64,000 nt of DNA from Streptomyces sp. Ag109_O5-1 (lineage in GTDB: Bacteria > Actinomycetota > Actinomycetes > Streptomycetales > Streptomycetaceae). The translations under genes were made by a program, and so were the position numbers. The notes beneath the pieces were generated by a model. That model did no database searches. It worked only from the letters and a program-made list of their open reading frames with translations, and was not told where the DNA came from. Position 1 is the stretch's first letter, and each line of letters opens with the position of its first letter. Positions 57,321 through 64,000 of the stretch are shown in pieces. The stretch covers positions 310,001 through 374,000 of the forward strand of contig NZ_RKQF01000001.1 in assembly GCF_003814875.1 (NCBI RefSeq), read 5' to 3'.

Positions 57321-57926
57321 GTGGCTGCCGACGAGCGGTTGCGCACCTACCGTGACAAGCGGGACTTCGGGCGGACGCGGGAACCGTCGGGGCGGTCGGG
57401 GGAGGCCGCCGACCGGCCCCGGTTCGTGGTGCAGATCCATGACGCGCGCCGGTTGCACTTCGACTTCCGGTTGCAGGTCGACGACGTCCTGAGGTCCTGG
57501 TCGGTCCCCAGGGGACCGTCGGCCGATCCCGGGGACAAGCGACTGGCCGTGCCCACCGAGGACCATCCGCTGGAGTACGAGGACTTCGAGGGTGTGATCC
57601 CGAAGGGCGAGTACGGCGGCGGCACGGTGATCGTCTGGGACCACGGCTGGTACGAGCCCCTCAGCCATGACCGCGGGGGACGGCAGGTCGGCTTCGCGGA
57701 GTCGCTGGAGCGCGGGCACGCGACTTTCCGGCTGCACGGTGCCAAGTTGCGCGGCGACTACGCCCTGACGCGCTTCCGGGGCGGTGAGGGCGACGACGCG
57801 TGGCTGCTGGTGAAGAAGGGCTCCGCGCGGTCGGACGGGCACGGCACGCCCGATCCCCGGCGGGCCCGCTCGGTCCGCACCGGCCGTACCCTCGCCCAGG
57901 TCGCGGCGGACGCCGGCGAGGAGTGA
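57321..57926 (+). CDS. stand-alone LigD 3'-phosphoesterase (PE) domain protein
   Basis: A 201-residue protein equal to the N-terminal PE module of LigD. Signatures are FVVQIHDARRLHFDFRLQVD, VPTEDHPLEYEDFEGVIPKG, and EYGGGTVIVWDHGWYE, which carry the metal-binding His/Asp/Glu set. Neither ligase nor polymerase domain is attached. In NHEJ the PE domain trims 3'-phosphates and ribonucleotides at break ends; stand-alone versions also occur in Streptomyces. No Ku gene is adjacent. Confidence 0.88.
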   Translation: MAADERLRTYRDKRDFGRTREPSGRSGEAADRPRFVVQIHDARRLHFDFRLQVDDVLRSWSVPRGPSADPGDKRLAVPTEDHPLEYEDFEGVIPKGEYGGGTVIVWDHGWYEPLSHDRGGRQVGFAESLERGHATFRLHGAKLRGDYALTRFRGGEGDDAWLLVKKGSARSDGHGTPDPRRARSVRTGRTLAQVAADAGEE

Positions 57927-58120
57927 TCCAGGGGGCTCCGCCCGGGTACGAAAGGGCCGGTTCTCCGGGCGAGGGTGTCCGGAAACGGACGGCGAGTCGA
58001 CCGAGGCGCGTCCCGGCGGTGCGGACTGCGCGCGGATTGGGCCATTTGGGCCCCAACTCACCTCACGACGGCCTATGTTCGCGACGGCACTGGATCTTCC
58101 GCTCAGGAGGCACACCTCAC

Positions 58121-58555
58121 ATGCGCACCGCGCTTCGTACCGCCCTGACAGGGGCGGTGGCCGTCGGCACTCTGCTCACCTGTGGCACCGCCCACGCCAC
58201 TCCCGCCGGGCCCGGCGTGACGGGCAGGTTGATCAGCACCACCACCATCGGCGACACGGACTACGTCCTGCGGGAGATCACCGTCCCGCCGGGCCAGACC
58301 ACCGGCTGGCACTACCACGACGGCCCGGTCTACGGGTACGTCGCGAAGGGCACCCTCAGCCACTTCCACTCCGACTGCAAGGAGGACGGCGTCTACCACA
58401 AGGGCAGCACGGTGTACGAGTCCGGCGGGCCCGGCGATGTGCACCTGGGCGCCAACCGGGGCGACACCGACCTGGTCCTCGACGTGCTGTACATCCTTCC
58501 GCACGGTTCGCCGTACTCCGAGTCGGTGCCGAACCCGGGCTGCGACTTCGAGTGA
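58121..58555 (+). CDS. secreted cupin-domain protein
   Basis: A 144-residue exported protein. Signal peptide RTALTGAVAVGTLLTCGTAH is followed by a single cupin fold: motif 1 includes GWHYHDGPVYGYVAKGTLSH and motif 2 ESGGPGDVHLGANRGD, supplying probable His/Glu metal ligands. ATG 58121 follows CAGGAGGCACACCTCAC. Such small exported cupins have unknown roles; sugar or metal binding is possible. It lies convergent, 5 bases from the phosphatase gene stop. Confidence 0.82.
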   Translation: MRTALRTALTGAVAVGTLLTCGTAHATPAGPGVTGRLISTTTIGDTDYVLREITVPPGQTTGWHYHDGPVYGYVAKGTLSHFHSDCKEDGVYHKGSTVYESGGPGDVHLGANRGDTDLVLDVLYILPHGSPYSESVPNPGCDFE

Positions 58556-58560
58556 CCGGG

Positions 58561-60957
58561 TCACTCCCCGGTGACCGGCAACGGGCCTTCGGGCAGCGGC
58601 TGTTCGGCCCAGATGGTCTTGCCGCCGCCCGTCTGCCGGCTGCCCCAGCGCTGGGTGAGCTGGGCGACGAGGAGCAGGCCGCGGCCGCCCTCGTCGTAGG
58701 CGTGCGCCCGGCGCAGGTGCGGTGAGGTCGAACTGCCGTCGAAGACCTCGCAGATGAGCGCCCGGTCGCGGATCAGCCGTAGCCGGATGGGGGGTTCGCC
58801 GTAGCGGATGGCGTTGGTGACGAGTTCGCTGACGACGAGTTCGGTGACGAAGGCGGCCTCTTCGAGCCCCCAGTCGGCGAGTCGCTCGGTGGCCGCCTGC
58901 CGGAAGTCGGCCACCCGGGCCGGGTCGGGAGGGACGTCCCAGGTGGCGACCCGGTCGGCGCCGAGGGCCCGGGTGCGGACCAGGAGCAGGGCGACGTCGT
59001 CGGAGGGCTGTTCCGGCAGGACGGCCTTGAGCACGTTGTCGCCGAGGGCCTCCAGGGAGTCGGCGGGTGCGCCGAGTGCGCGGCACATCTCCTCGGTGGC
59101 GCGGTCGACGTCCCGGTCCCGGTCCTCGATCAGACCGTCCGTGTAAAGGGCGACGACGGCCCCCTCGGGCAGATCGAGCTCCGTCGCCTCGAAGGGCAGT
59201 GAGCCGACGCCGGGTGGTGGGCCCGCGGTCATGGGGATCAGCTCGGCGCCGCGACCGGGCAGCACGAGGGCGGGCGCCGGGTGCCCGGCGGCGGCGAGCA
59301 CGAGATGCCGCGAGACGGGATCGTAGACGGCGTACAGGCAGGTGGCGCCCAGTTCGGCGACCTCCTCGCCGGGGCCGTCCGCCGCGAGGTGGGTCACCAG
59401 GTCGTCGAGGTGGGTGAGGAGCTCGTCGGGAGGCAGGTCCACGTCGGCGAGGGTGCGTACGGCCGTCCGCAGCCGCCCCATGGTGGCGGAGGAGCGGATG
59501 CCGTGCCCGACGACGTCGCCGACGACCAGGCCGACCCGGCTGCCGGAGAGCGGTATCACGTCGAACCAGTCGCCGCCGATGCCGGCCACCGATCCGCAGG
59601 GCAGATAGCGGTGGGCGACCTCGACGGCGGCCTGGCCGGGCAGGCCGCTGGGCAGCAGGCTGTGCTGGAGGGCGAGGGCGGTGGAGCGCTCGCGGGCGAA
59701 CCGGCGGGCGTTGTCGATGCAGACGGCGGCGCGGCTGGCGAGTTCCTCGGCGAAGACGGTGTCGTCGAAGACGTACTCCTCGGGGTGGCGCACCCGCGCG
59801 CCCACGACGACGCCGAGCAGGATGCCCCGGGCCTGCAGGGGTACGGCGATCATGGAGTGCACGCCCCGGCGGTGGGCACGGCCCTCGGGCGCGCGGGCGT
59901 TGCGCTCGTCGATCCAGCGGCGGAACTCGGGCTCGCCGGCCTGGCTGACCACCGCGCGCCGTTCCCGCAGCGCCCGCGCCGTCGGTGACGCCGTCGGGAG
60001 CACGTCGGTTTCTCCCAGCCGTACGGCGGCCTCGGGGGTGCCCTCGGTGGCGGAGCCGTGGGCGACGCGGCGCAGCTCGATGTCGCCCTCCGGCATGCTC
60101 GGCAGTTCCTCGGCGCCGAGGACCCAGTCGAGGAGGTCGACGCTGGCGAAGTCGGCGTGTCTCGGGACGAGGAGTTCGACGAGTTCCTCGGCGGTGCGCA
60201 CCACGTCCAGGGTGGTGCCGATGGCGGTGGCGGCCTCGTTGAGGAGGGCCAGCCGCAGCCGCGCCAGGTACTGCTCGGTGTTGTCGAAGGCGGCGAGGGC
60301 GACGGCGGTGAGCTCGCCGGCGGGGTCGCGCAGCGGCCACATCTCGATGCTCCAGGCGTGGTCCCGGTTGAAGGCCGGGGCGCCGGTGAAGCTCTCGTAG
60401 CGGACGGGGCGGCCGGTCTCGACGACCTGGCGCAGATGGCGCAGGAACCCCTCGCTGTACGGGGCCTCCTCGACGGTGTCCGGGAAGAAGCGGCCGAGCA
60501 GGGCCTCCTCGGGGACGCCCATGACATGGCAGGCCGCGTCGTTGGAGCGGAGGTAGCGCTGGCGGGTGTCGAAGACCGACATGGACATGGAGGCCTGCTG
60601 GAACGCCTGTCCGGCCAGGGTGGGGTCGGCCTGCCGGGGCGGGTCGGCGGTCAGCACGTATCCGGTGGTCTCGCCCTCGGGGCCGAGGACCGGGCAGGCG
60701 GTCAGGGCGAGTTCCGTCCGGCGCCCGTCGGCATGGCGCAGGGCGACGGTCCCGGAGCGGGCGGCCAGCACGGCCGCCGGGACCTCGTCGGCGAGAAGGT
60801 CGGCGGCGGGCCGGCCCACGACCTCCTCGGCCGTCCGTCCGGTGACCGTCCGTGCGCCCTCGCTCCACCCCGTCACCCTGCCCAGGGCATCGATGATCGC
60901 CGCGGCCGCGACACGCTCCATACGCCCCAGGATGGAACCTATGTCCTGGGGCATCAA
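58561..60957 (-). CDS. multidomain PP2C (SpoIIE) phosphatase with PAS, GAF and anti-sigma-type ATPase domains
   Basis: A 798-residue cytoplasmic protein. The order is PAS 1 (~10-110, IIDALGRVTGWSEGARTVTG), PAS 2 (~120-230, MSVFDTRQRYLRSNDAACHV), GAF (~240-410, HSMIAVPLQARGILLGVVVG), SpoIIE phosphatase (~440-650, GIGGDWFDVIPLSGSRVGLV and ALYTDGLIEDRD) and HATPase (~660-790, ELVVSELVTNAIRYGEPP). This is the common Streptomyces design for partner-switching: the phosphatase and kinase-like modules act on anti-anti-sigma factors in response to unknown signals. No sigma factor is adjacent. Confidence 0.9.
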   Translation of the reverse strand: MMPQDIGSILGRMERVAAAAIIDALGRVTGWSEGARTVTGRTAEEVVGRPAADLLADEVPAAVLAARSGTVALRHADGRRTELALTACPVLGPEGETTGYVLTADPPRQADPTLAGQAFQQASMSMSVFDTRQRYLRSNDAACHVMGVPEEALLGRFFPDTVEEAPYSEGFLRHLRQVVETGRPVRYESFTGAPAFNRDHAWSIEMWPLRDPAGELTAVALAAFDNTEQYLARLRLALLNEAATAIGTTLDVVRTAEELVELLVPRHADFASVDLLDWVLGAEELPSMPEGDIELRRVAHGSATEGTPEAAVRLGETDVLPTASPTARALRERRAVVSQAGEPEFRRWIDERNARAPEGRAHRRGVHSMIAVPLQARGILLGVVVGARVRHPEEYVFDDTVFAEELASRAAVCIDNARRFARERSTALALQHSLLPSGLPGQAAVEVAHRYLPCGSVAGIGGDWFDVIPLSGSRVGLVVGDVVGHGIRSSATMGRLRTAVRTLADVDLPPDELLTHLDDLVTHLAADGPGEEVAELGATCLYAVYDPVSRHLVLAAAGHPAPALVLPGRGAELIPMTAGPPPGVGSLPFEATELDLPEGAVVALYTDGLIEDRDRDVDRATEEMCRALGAPADSLEALGDNVLKAVLPEQPSDDVALLLVRTRALGADRVATWDVPPDPARVADFRQAATERLADWGLEEAAFVTELVVSELVTNAIRYGEPPIRLRLIRDRALICEVFDGSSTSPHLRRAHAYDEGGRGLLLVAQLTQRWGSRQTGGGKTIWAEQPLPEGPLPVTGE

Positions 60958-60975
60958 GCGCGGGGAGCGGTCCGC

Positions 60976-61443
60976 TCAGCCCTGGTGGCCGCGCAGCGCG
61001 GCCAGTGCCCGGTCCGCGTGAGTGTTCATGCGGAGTTCGCTGCGGACGACCTCCAGGACGGTGCGGTCCTGGGCGATGACGAAGGTGGCCCGTTTCGTGG
61101 GGGCGAGCGAGAAGCCGCGCTTGACGCCGAACCGCTCCCGGACGGCACCGTCGGCGTCGGAGAGCAGCGGCATGCCGAGGGTGTGCTTCCCGGAGAACTC
61201 CTGCTGGCGCTCCACGCTGTCCCCGCTGATGCCGACGGGCCGGGCGCCGACGGCCGCGAACTCGGCGGCGAGATCCCTGAAGTGGCAGGCCTCGGCGGTG
61301 CAGCCCGCCGACAGGGCGGCCGGGTAGAAGAAGAGCACGACCGGCCCGTCGGCCAGCAGCTCCGTGAGCGTCCGGGTCGTGCCGGTCTCGTCCGGCAGCG
61401 CGAAGTCCTCGACCGTGCTTCCGACCTCGACGGATTCCGCCAT
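60976..61443 (-). CDS. bcp: thiol peroxidase of the Bcp/PrxQ family
   Basis: A 155-residue peroxiredoxin. The peroxidatic cysteine is in YPAALSAGCTAEACHFRD, with a second cysteine five residues later as resolving thiol, the atypical 2-Cys Bcp arrangement. GVKRGFSLAPTKRATFVIAQ is the conserved region after it. It reduces H2O2 and organic peroxides with thioredoxin. The upstream DoxX-like gene lies on the same strand and ends next to it, so the two form an operon. Confidence 0.9.
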   Translation of the reverse strand: MAESVEVGSTVEDFALPDETGTTRTLTELLADGPVVLFFYPAALSAGCTAEACHFRDLAAEFAAVGARPVGISGDSVERQQEFSGKHTLGMPLLSDADGAVRERFGVKRGFSLAPTKRATFVIAQDRTVLEVVRSELRMNTHADRALAALRGHQG

Positions 61444-61839
61444 CTAGCGGCCCTCCTCGTTGCGTGCGACACCGCGCGCCCACAGCACCAGGGGGATCTG
61501 GAGCGGCAGCCGGGCGAGGGCCGCGGTTCTGAGCGGCTGGGGCCGCTTCTGCCAGTCGACGGCCATCTGCACGTTGGCCGGGAAGACGCCGACGAAGAAG
61601 GCGGCGGCGGCCCGTGCCGCCACCGCCCGGCTGCGCGGCAGGGCGATGCCCGCCGCCAGCGCCAGTTCCACGGCCCCGCTCCCGTACGTCCACGCCCTCG
61701 GCGGCCCCGGGAGCGCCCTGGGGATCGTGGCGTCGAACTGCTTCGGCGCCGCGAAGTGGGCGACCCCGGCCGCGGCCAGCAGTCCCGCCAGCAGCAGGGG
61801 TGAACGTTCGGACCGGGACACTGGCGCCTCCTCTGACAA
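61444..61839 (-). CDS. DoxX-like small membrane protein
   Basis: A 131-residue protein with four hydrophobic helices (LLLAGLLAAAGVAHFAAPKQ, WTYGSGAVELALAAGIALP, ARAAAAFFVGVFPANVQMAV and a final LPLQIPLVLWARGVA). The family is DoxX-like. Roles are uncertain; several members associate with thiol or oxidative-stress systems. It is translated just ahead of the Bcp gene, with no intergenic space. Confidence 0.82.
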   Translation of the reverse strand: MSEEAPVSRSERSPLLLAGLLAAAGVAHFAAPKQFDATIPRALPGPPRAWTYGSGAVELALAAGIALPRSRAVAARAAAAFFVGVFPANVQMAVDWQKRPQPLRTAALARLPLQIPLVLWARGVARNEEGR

Positions 61840-61887
61840 CCTGCGCCGGATATTACCCGGCGGTATGGCTCCGGTCCGCGTCGCCCC

Positions 61888-63329
61888 CTACTCCAGGTAG
61901 TAGGTGGCGTCCTGCTGGTCCAGCGTGGTGCCGATCGTCCGGACGTAGAGCAGGTTGTTGTAGTGGCGTATGTACCGGCCCGGGTAGTTGTACGACTCCA
62001 GGGAGACGCCGGACGGGTCGGCGAGGCCTGCCCGCTGGTAGAACGAGGCGTCGCTGTCGAAGGTGGCGGTGCCGTCGCCCTTCTCCACCCATACCTCGAA
62101 GTTGTTGTGGCGCAGGTAGTAGCCGGGGTAGTTGGTCGACTCCAGGGAGATCGTGCCGGTGCCGGCGAGTCCGGTGACGATCCGGAACTGGGAGTCGGCG
62201 AGGTTGGTGACGTTCGCCTCGATCTTCGCGCGAAGGTCGTAGTGGCGGATATAGCGGTCCGGGTAGTTGTACGAGGAGAGACGGACCGGGGAGACGCCGT
62301 CGGCGACCGGGACGCCGAAGTCGGGGGTGCCGTCGGCGTTCCAGTAGATCTTCTGCAGGCGGGTGCGGCGGTTGGGGTCGTTCAGCGGGTCGCCGGTGAT
62401 GTCCTTGTAACTGCGGTCGGGTAGACGAGGATGTCGGACTTTCCGTCCTCGGAGACGGTGAACGAGTTGTGTCCGGGCCCGTACTGCGAGGTCGAGGCGT
62501 CGCTCTTGAAGACGGGCGTCTGGCTCTTGCTCCAGGAGGCGGCGTCGAGCAGGTCCGAGGACGCGGACGCGGCGAGCATGCCGAGGCAGTAGTTGGCGTC
62601 GGTGGCGCTGGCGGAGTAGGTCAGGAAGACCTTGCCGCCGTGCTGGACGACGGCCGGGCCCTCGTTGACCTTGTAGCCGATCGTCTCCCAGGAGAGCGTG
62701 GGCTGGGAGATCTCCACCGGGGTGCCGCTGATGGTCCAGGGGTTGGCCATCCTGGCGATGAACAGGCTGGTGTTGTTGTCCTCGGAGGGGTTGTGCTGCG
62801 CCCACGCCAGATAGCGCACGCCGTTCACCACGAAGGTCGTCGCGTCGAGCGAGAAGCTCTCCCAGGTGGTGGTGATCTGGCCCTTCTCGGTCCAGGTGCC
62901 GGTGAGCGGGTTGGCGGCGTCGGTCTCCAGGACGTACATGCGGATCGCCCAGACGTCGCCGGTGGATCCGGCGGCGAAGTACACGTACCACTTGCCGTCG
63001 ATGTAGTGGATCTCCGGCGCCCAGATGTGGGAGCCCATGACACCGCTGGCGTGCTTGGTCCAGATGGTGGTCTCCGGGGCGGTGGCCAGGCCCTGGAGGG
63101 TGGTGGCCCGGCGCAGCACGACGCGGTCGTACTCGGGGACGGTGGCGGTGAAGTAGCAGTAGCCGTCGGTGTGCTTGTAGATCTGCGGGTCGGCCCGCCG
63201 TTCGGCGATCGGGTTGGTGAAGGTCACGGCAGGAGAGGCGGGGACGGCCGTGTGAGCGGGGGTGGCGGTCAGGATCAGGGCGAGTACGGCGAGGACCGCG
63301 GTCAGCGCCCGGCCGATGAGACGTCTCAC
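61888..63329 (-). pseudogene. GH43 exo-alpha-L-arabinofuranosidase with AbfB domain, broken by one frameshift
   Basis: From GTG 63329 a signal peptide (IGRALTAVLAVLALILTATP) precedes a GH43 propeller with the base aspartate in RRADPQIYKH, WAPEIHYIDGKWYVYFAAG and the acid glutamate in NEGPAVVQHGGKVFLTYSAS. Near 62413 the frame breaks after SDILVYP. The other frame resumes with DRSYKDITGDPLNDPNRRTR and continues through an AbfB (CBM42) module (SYNYPxRYIRHY repeats) to 61888. One missing base, giving TAC-CAC-GAC, would restore a 480-residue enzyme like the S. avermitilis Araf43A layout. Mutation or sequencing error cannot be told apart. Confidence 0.72.
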
Positions 63330-63371
63330 AGTGCGGATGGTTCCTCTCGGTTGTGGCTGGTGAGGGTCAGG

Positions 63372-63993
63372 TCGTGGAGTGCGGTGCCACTGCTGGCAGT
63401 TGTTGTTCAGCCAGGACCACTGGCGCAGGTCGGCGCCGTCGGCCGTGGAGCAGTCGGCGGTGTCCAGGACCTTGCCGGTGGCGACGTTGACGAGGTGGCT
63501 GGTGTCGTTGCCCTGGTCCTCCACCAGCCACTTCTGGTTACTGCCGCCGTGCAGGTCCACTGGAGGACGTTGGCGCCGTCGGTGGTGCCACCGTCCGCCA
63601 CGTCAAGGCACGTGCCGCTGTTGCGGTTCACCAGCGTGTACGCGGTCGGGGTCGCCGCTCGACGACCTGTTGGCGTGGTAGACGATCCAGTTCTCGGTGC
63701 CGTCCGGCGAGCTGAAGAAGCCGTTGTGGCCAGGTCCGTACACACCGCCCGCGTCACTGCGCTGGAAGACCGGGGACGCCGACTTGGCCCAGGAGGCGGG
63801 GTCGAGCGGGTCGGTGCCGGTGAGTTCGAGCAGGCCCAGCTTGTAGTCCCCAGGGGTCGGCGCCTTTCTGCGCCTTGACCGGGTTGGTGAACGGGCGGCC
63901 GACGGCCGCCGTTGCGGGCTGCGTGGTCACGAAGGACGCGAGTACGGCGAGCAGCGCCGCGACAAGCACGAGCCAAGGGCGGGTGCGGATCAC
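63372..63993 (-). pseudogene. GH43 gene relic with ricin-type lectin domain, several lesions
   Basis: GTG 63993 begins a signal peptide (WLVLVAALLAVLASFVTTQP) and the GH43 start VGRPFTNPVKAQKGADPW. Then most of the propeller is absent: a second frame resumes with DYKLGLLELTGTDPLDPASW and VYGPGHNGFFSSPDGTENWI, the end of a GH43 domain. A third piece, TLVNRNSGTCLDVADGGTTD, and a fourth, in another frame, KWLVEDQGNDTSHLVNVATG, are a ricin-B lectin domain. So there is an internal deletion plus at least two frame changes. The Shine-Dalgarno region is cut by the window end. Confidence 0.65.
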
Positions 63994-64000
63994 GGGGAGT

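Noticed and set aside
62382..63560. A single protein joining a ricin-like domain to GH43
   Set aside because: The two parts come from different genes: a signal peptide with its own GTG lies at 63329, and the lectin fragment belongs to the upstream relic.

Overview
The window is high-GC actinobacterial DNA and reads as a Streptomyces chromosome. The evidence is GC-saturated third codon positions, GTG starts, long antisense open frames, a cvnABCD-P450 conservon, SpoIIE-type phosphatases, an SAV_5884-type ATP-grasp RiPP pair, and many Tat/Sec-secreted glycoside hydrolases. The mix of secreted carbohydrate enzymes, RiPP loci and decaying genes suggests a chromosome arm or another accessory-rich region. 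No rRNA, tRNA, CRISPR array or replication origin was seen.

Layout. 1-6.3 kb: a NamZ-type exo-muramidase cut by the left edge, two small membrane/secreted proteins, a divergent LysE exporter/LysR regulator pair, a PIG-V-like mannosyltransferase and a long-form GAPDH. 6.4-16.7 kb: a plant-polysaccharide (arabinose-rich) island. It has a GH51-GH27-LacI operon with a palindromic operator, a P450 relic, a sortase/surface-protein pair, a Tat-secreted GH43-AbfB, a collapsed GH2 relic, and a GH127-LamG with its own promoter and operator. 17-25.3 kb: a secreted protein, a fructosamine-kinase-like protein, a graspetide precursor with its ATP-grasp ligase, an oxidoreductase, a frameshifted gene with a (GGCTTC)9 tract, a GNAT enzyme, a membrane PP2C phosphatase, and an aminotransferase/Lrp pair. 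25.6-33.3 kb: hypothetical proteins, a penicillin-binding-like serine hydrolase, and a complete conservon (cvnA-B-C-D plus two P450s). 33.4-42.7 kb: a PucR-type regulator, a solitary TnpB with a likely guide-RNA end, a 35-bp tandem repeat, YciO/Sua5, dienelactone hydrolase, a GH64 glucanase behind two abutting perfect palindromes, an F420/NADP oxidoreductase-like protein and an MHYT sensor. 42.7-50.3 kb: an organosulfur theme of three LLM flavin monooxygenases, a TauD-type dioxygenase, and two RHVD-type leader peptides. One leader sits before the monooxygenases, the other before a broken substrate-binding-protein gene that runs into a dipeptidase scrap. 50.5-54.4 kb: a membrane protein of unusual composition, then a compact A-B-C lasso-like RiPP operon (38-aa precursor, transglutaminase-like peptidase, asparagine-synthetase-like cyclase). 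54.5-64 kb: aldo/keto reductases with an XRE regulator, a stand-alone LigD phosphoesterase domain, a cupin, a PAS-GAF-PP2C-ATPase phosphatase, Bcp, a DoxX-like protein, and two decaying GH43 genes at the right edge.

How the genes fit together. The carbohydrate genes (GH51, GH27, GH43-AbfB twice, GH127, GH64) fit scavenging of arabinan, arabinogalactan and beta-1,3-glucan, with dedicated operators upstream of several. The LLM/TauD/leader-peptide block fits sulfur scavenging. Two independent RiPP loci are present, a known-type graspetide lacking its usual methyltransferase and a lasso-like locus with an atypical leader; the second is my best candidate for something not yet described. Gene decay is frequent (at least seven lesions). 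Single-base lesions could also be assembly errors, but the internal deletions and junctions cannot easily be explained that way.
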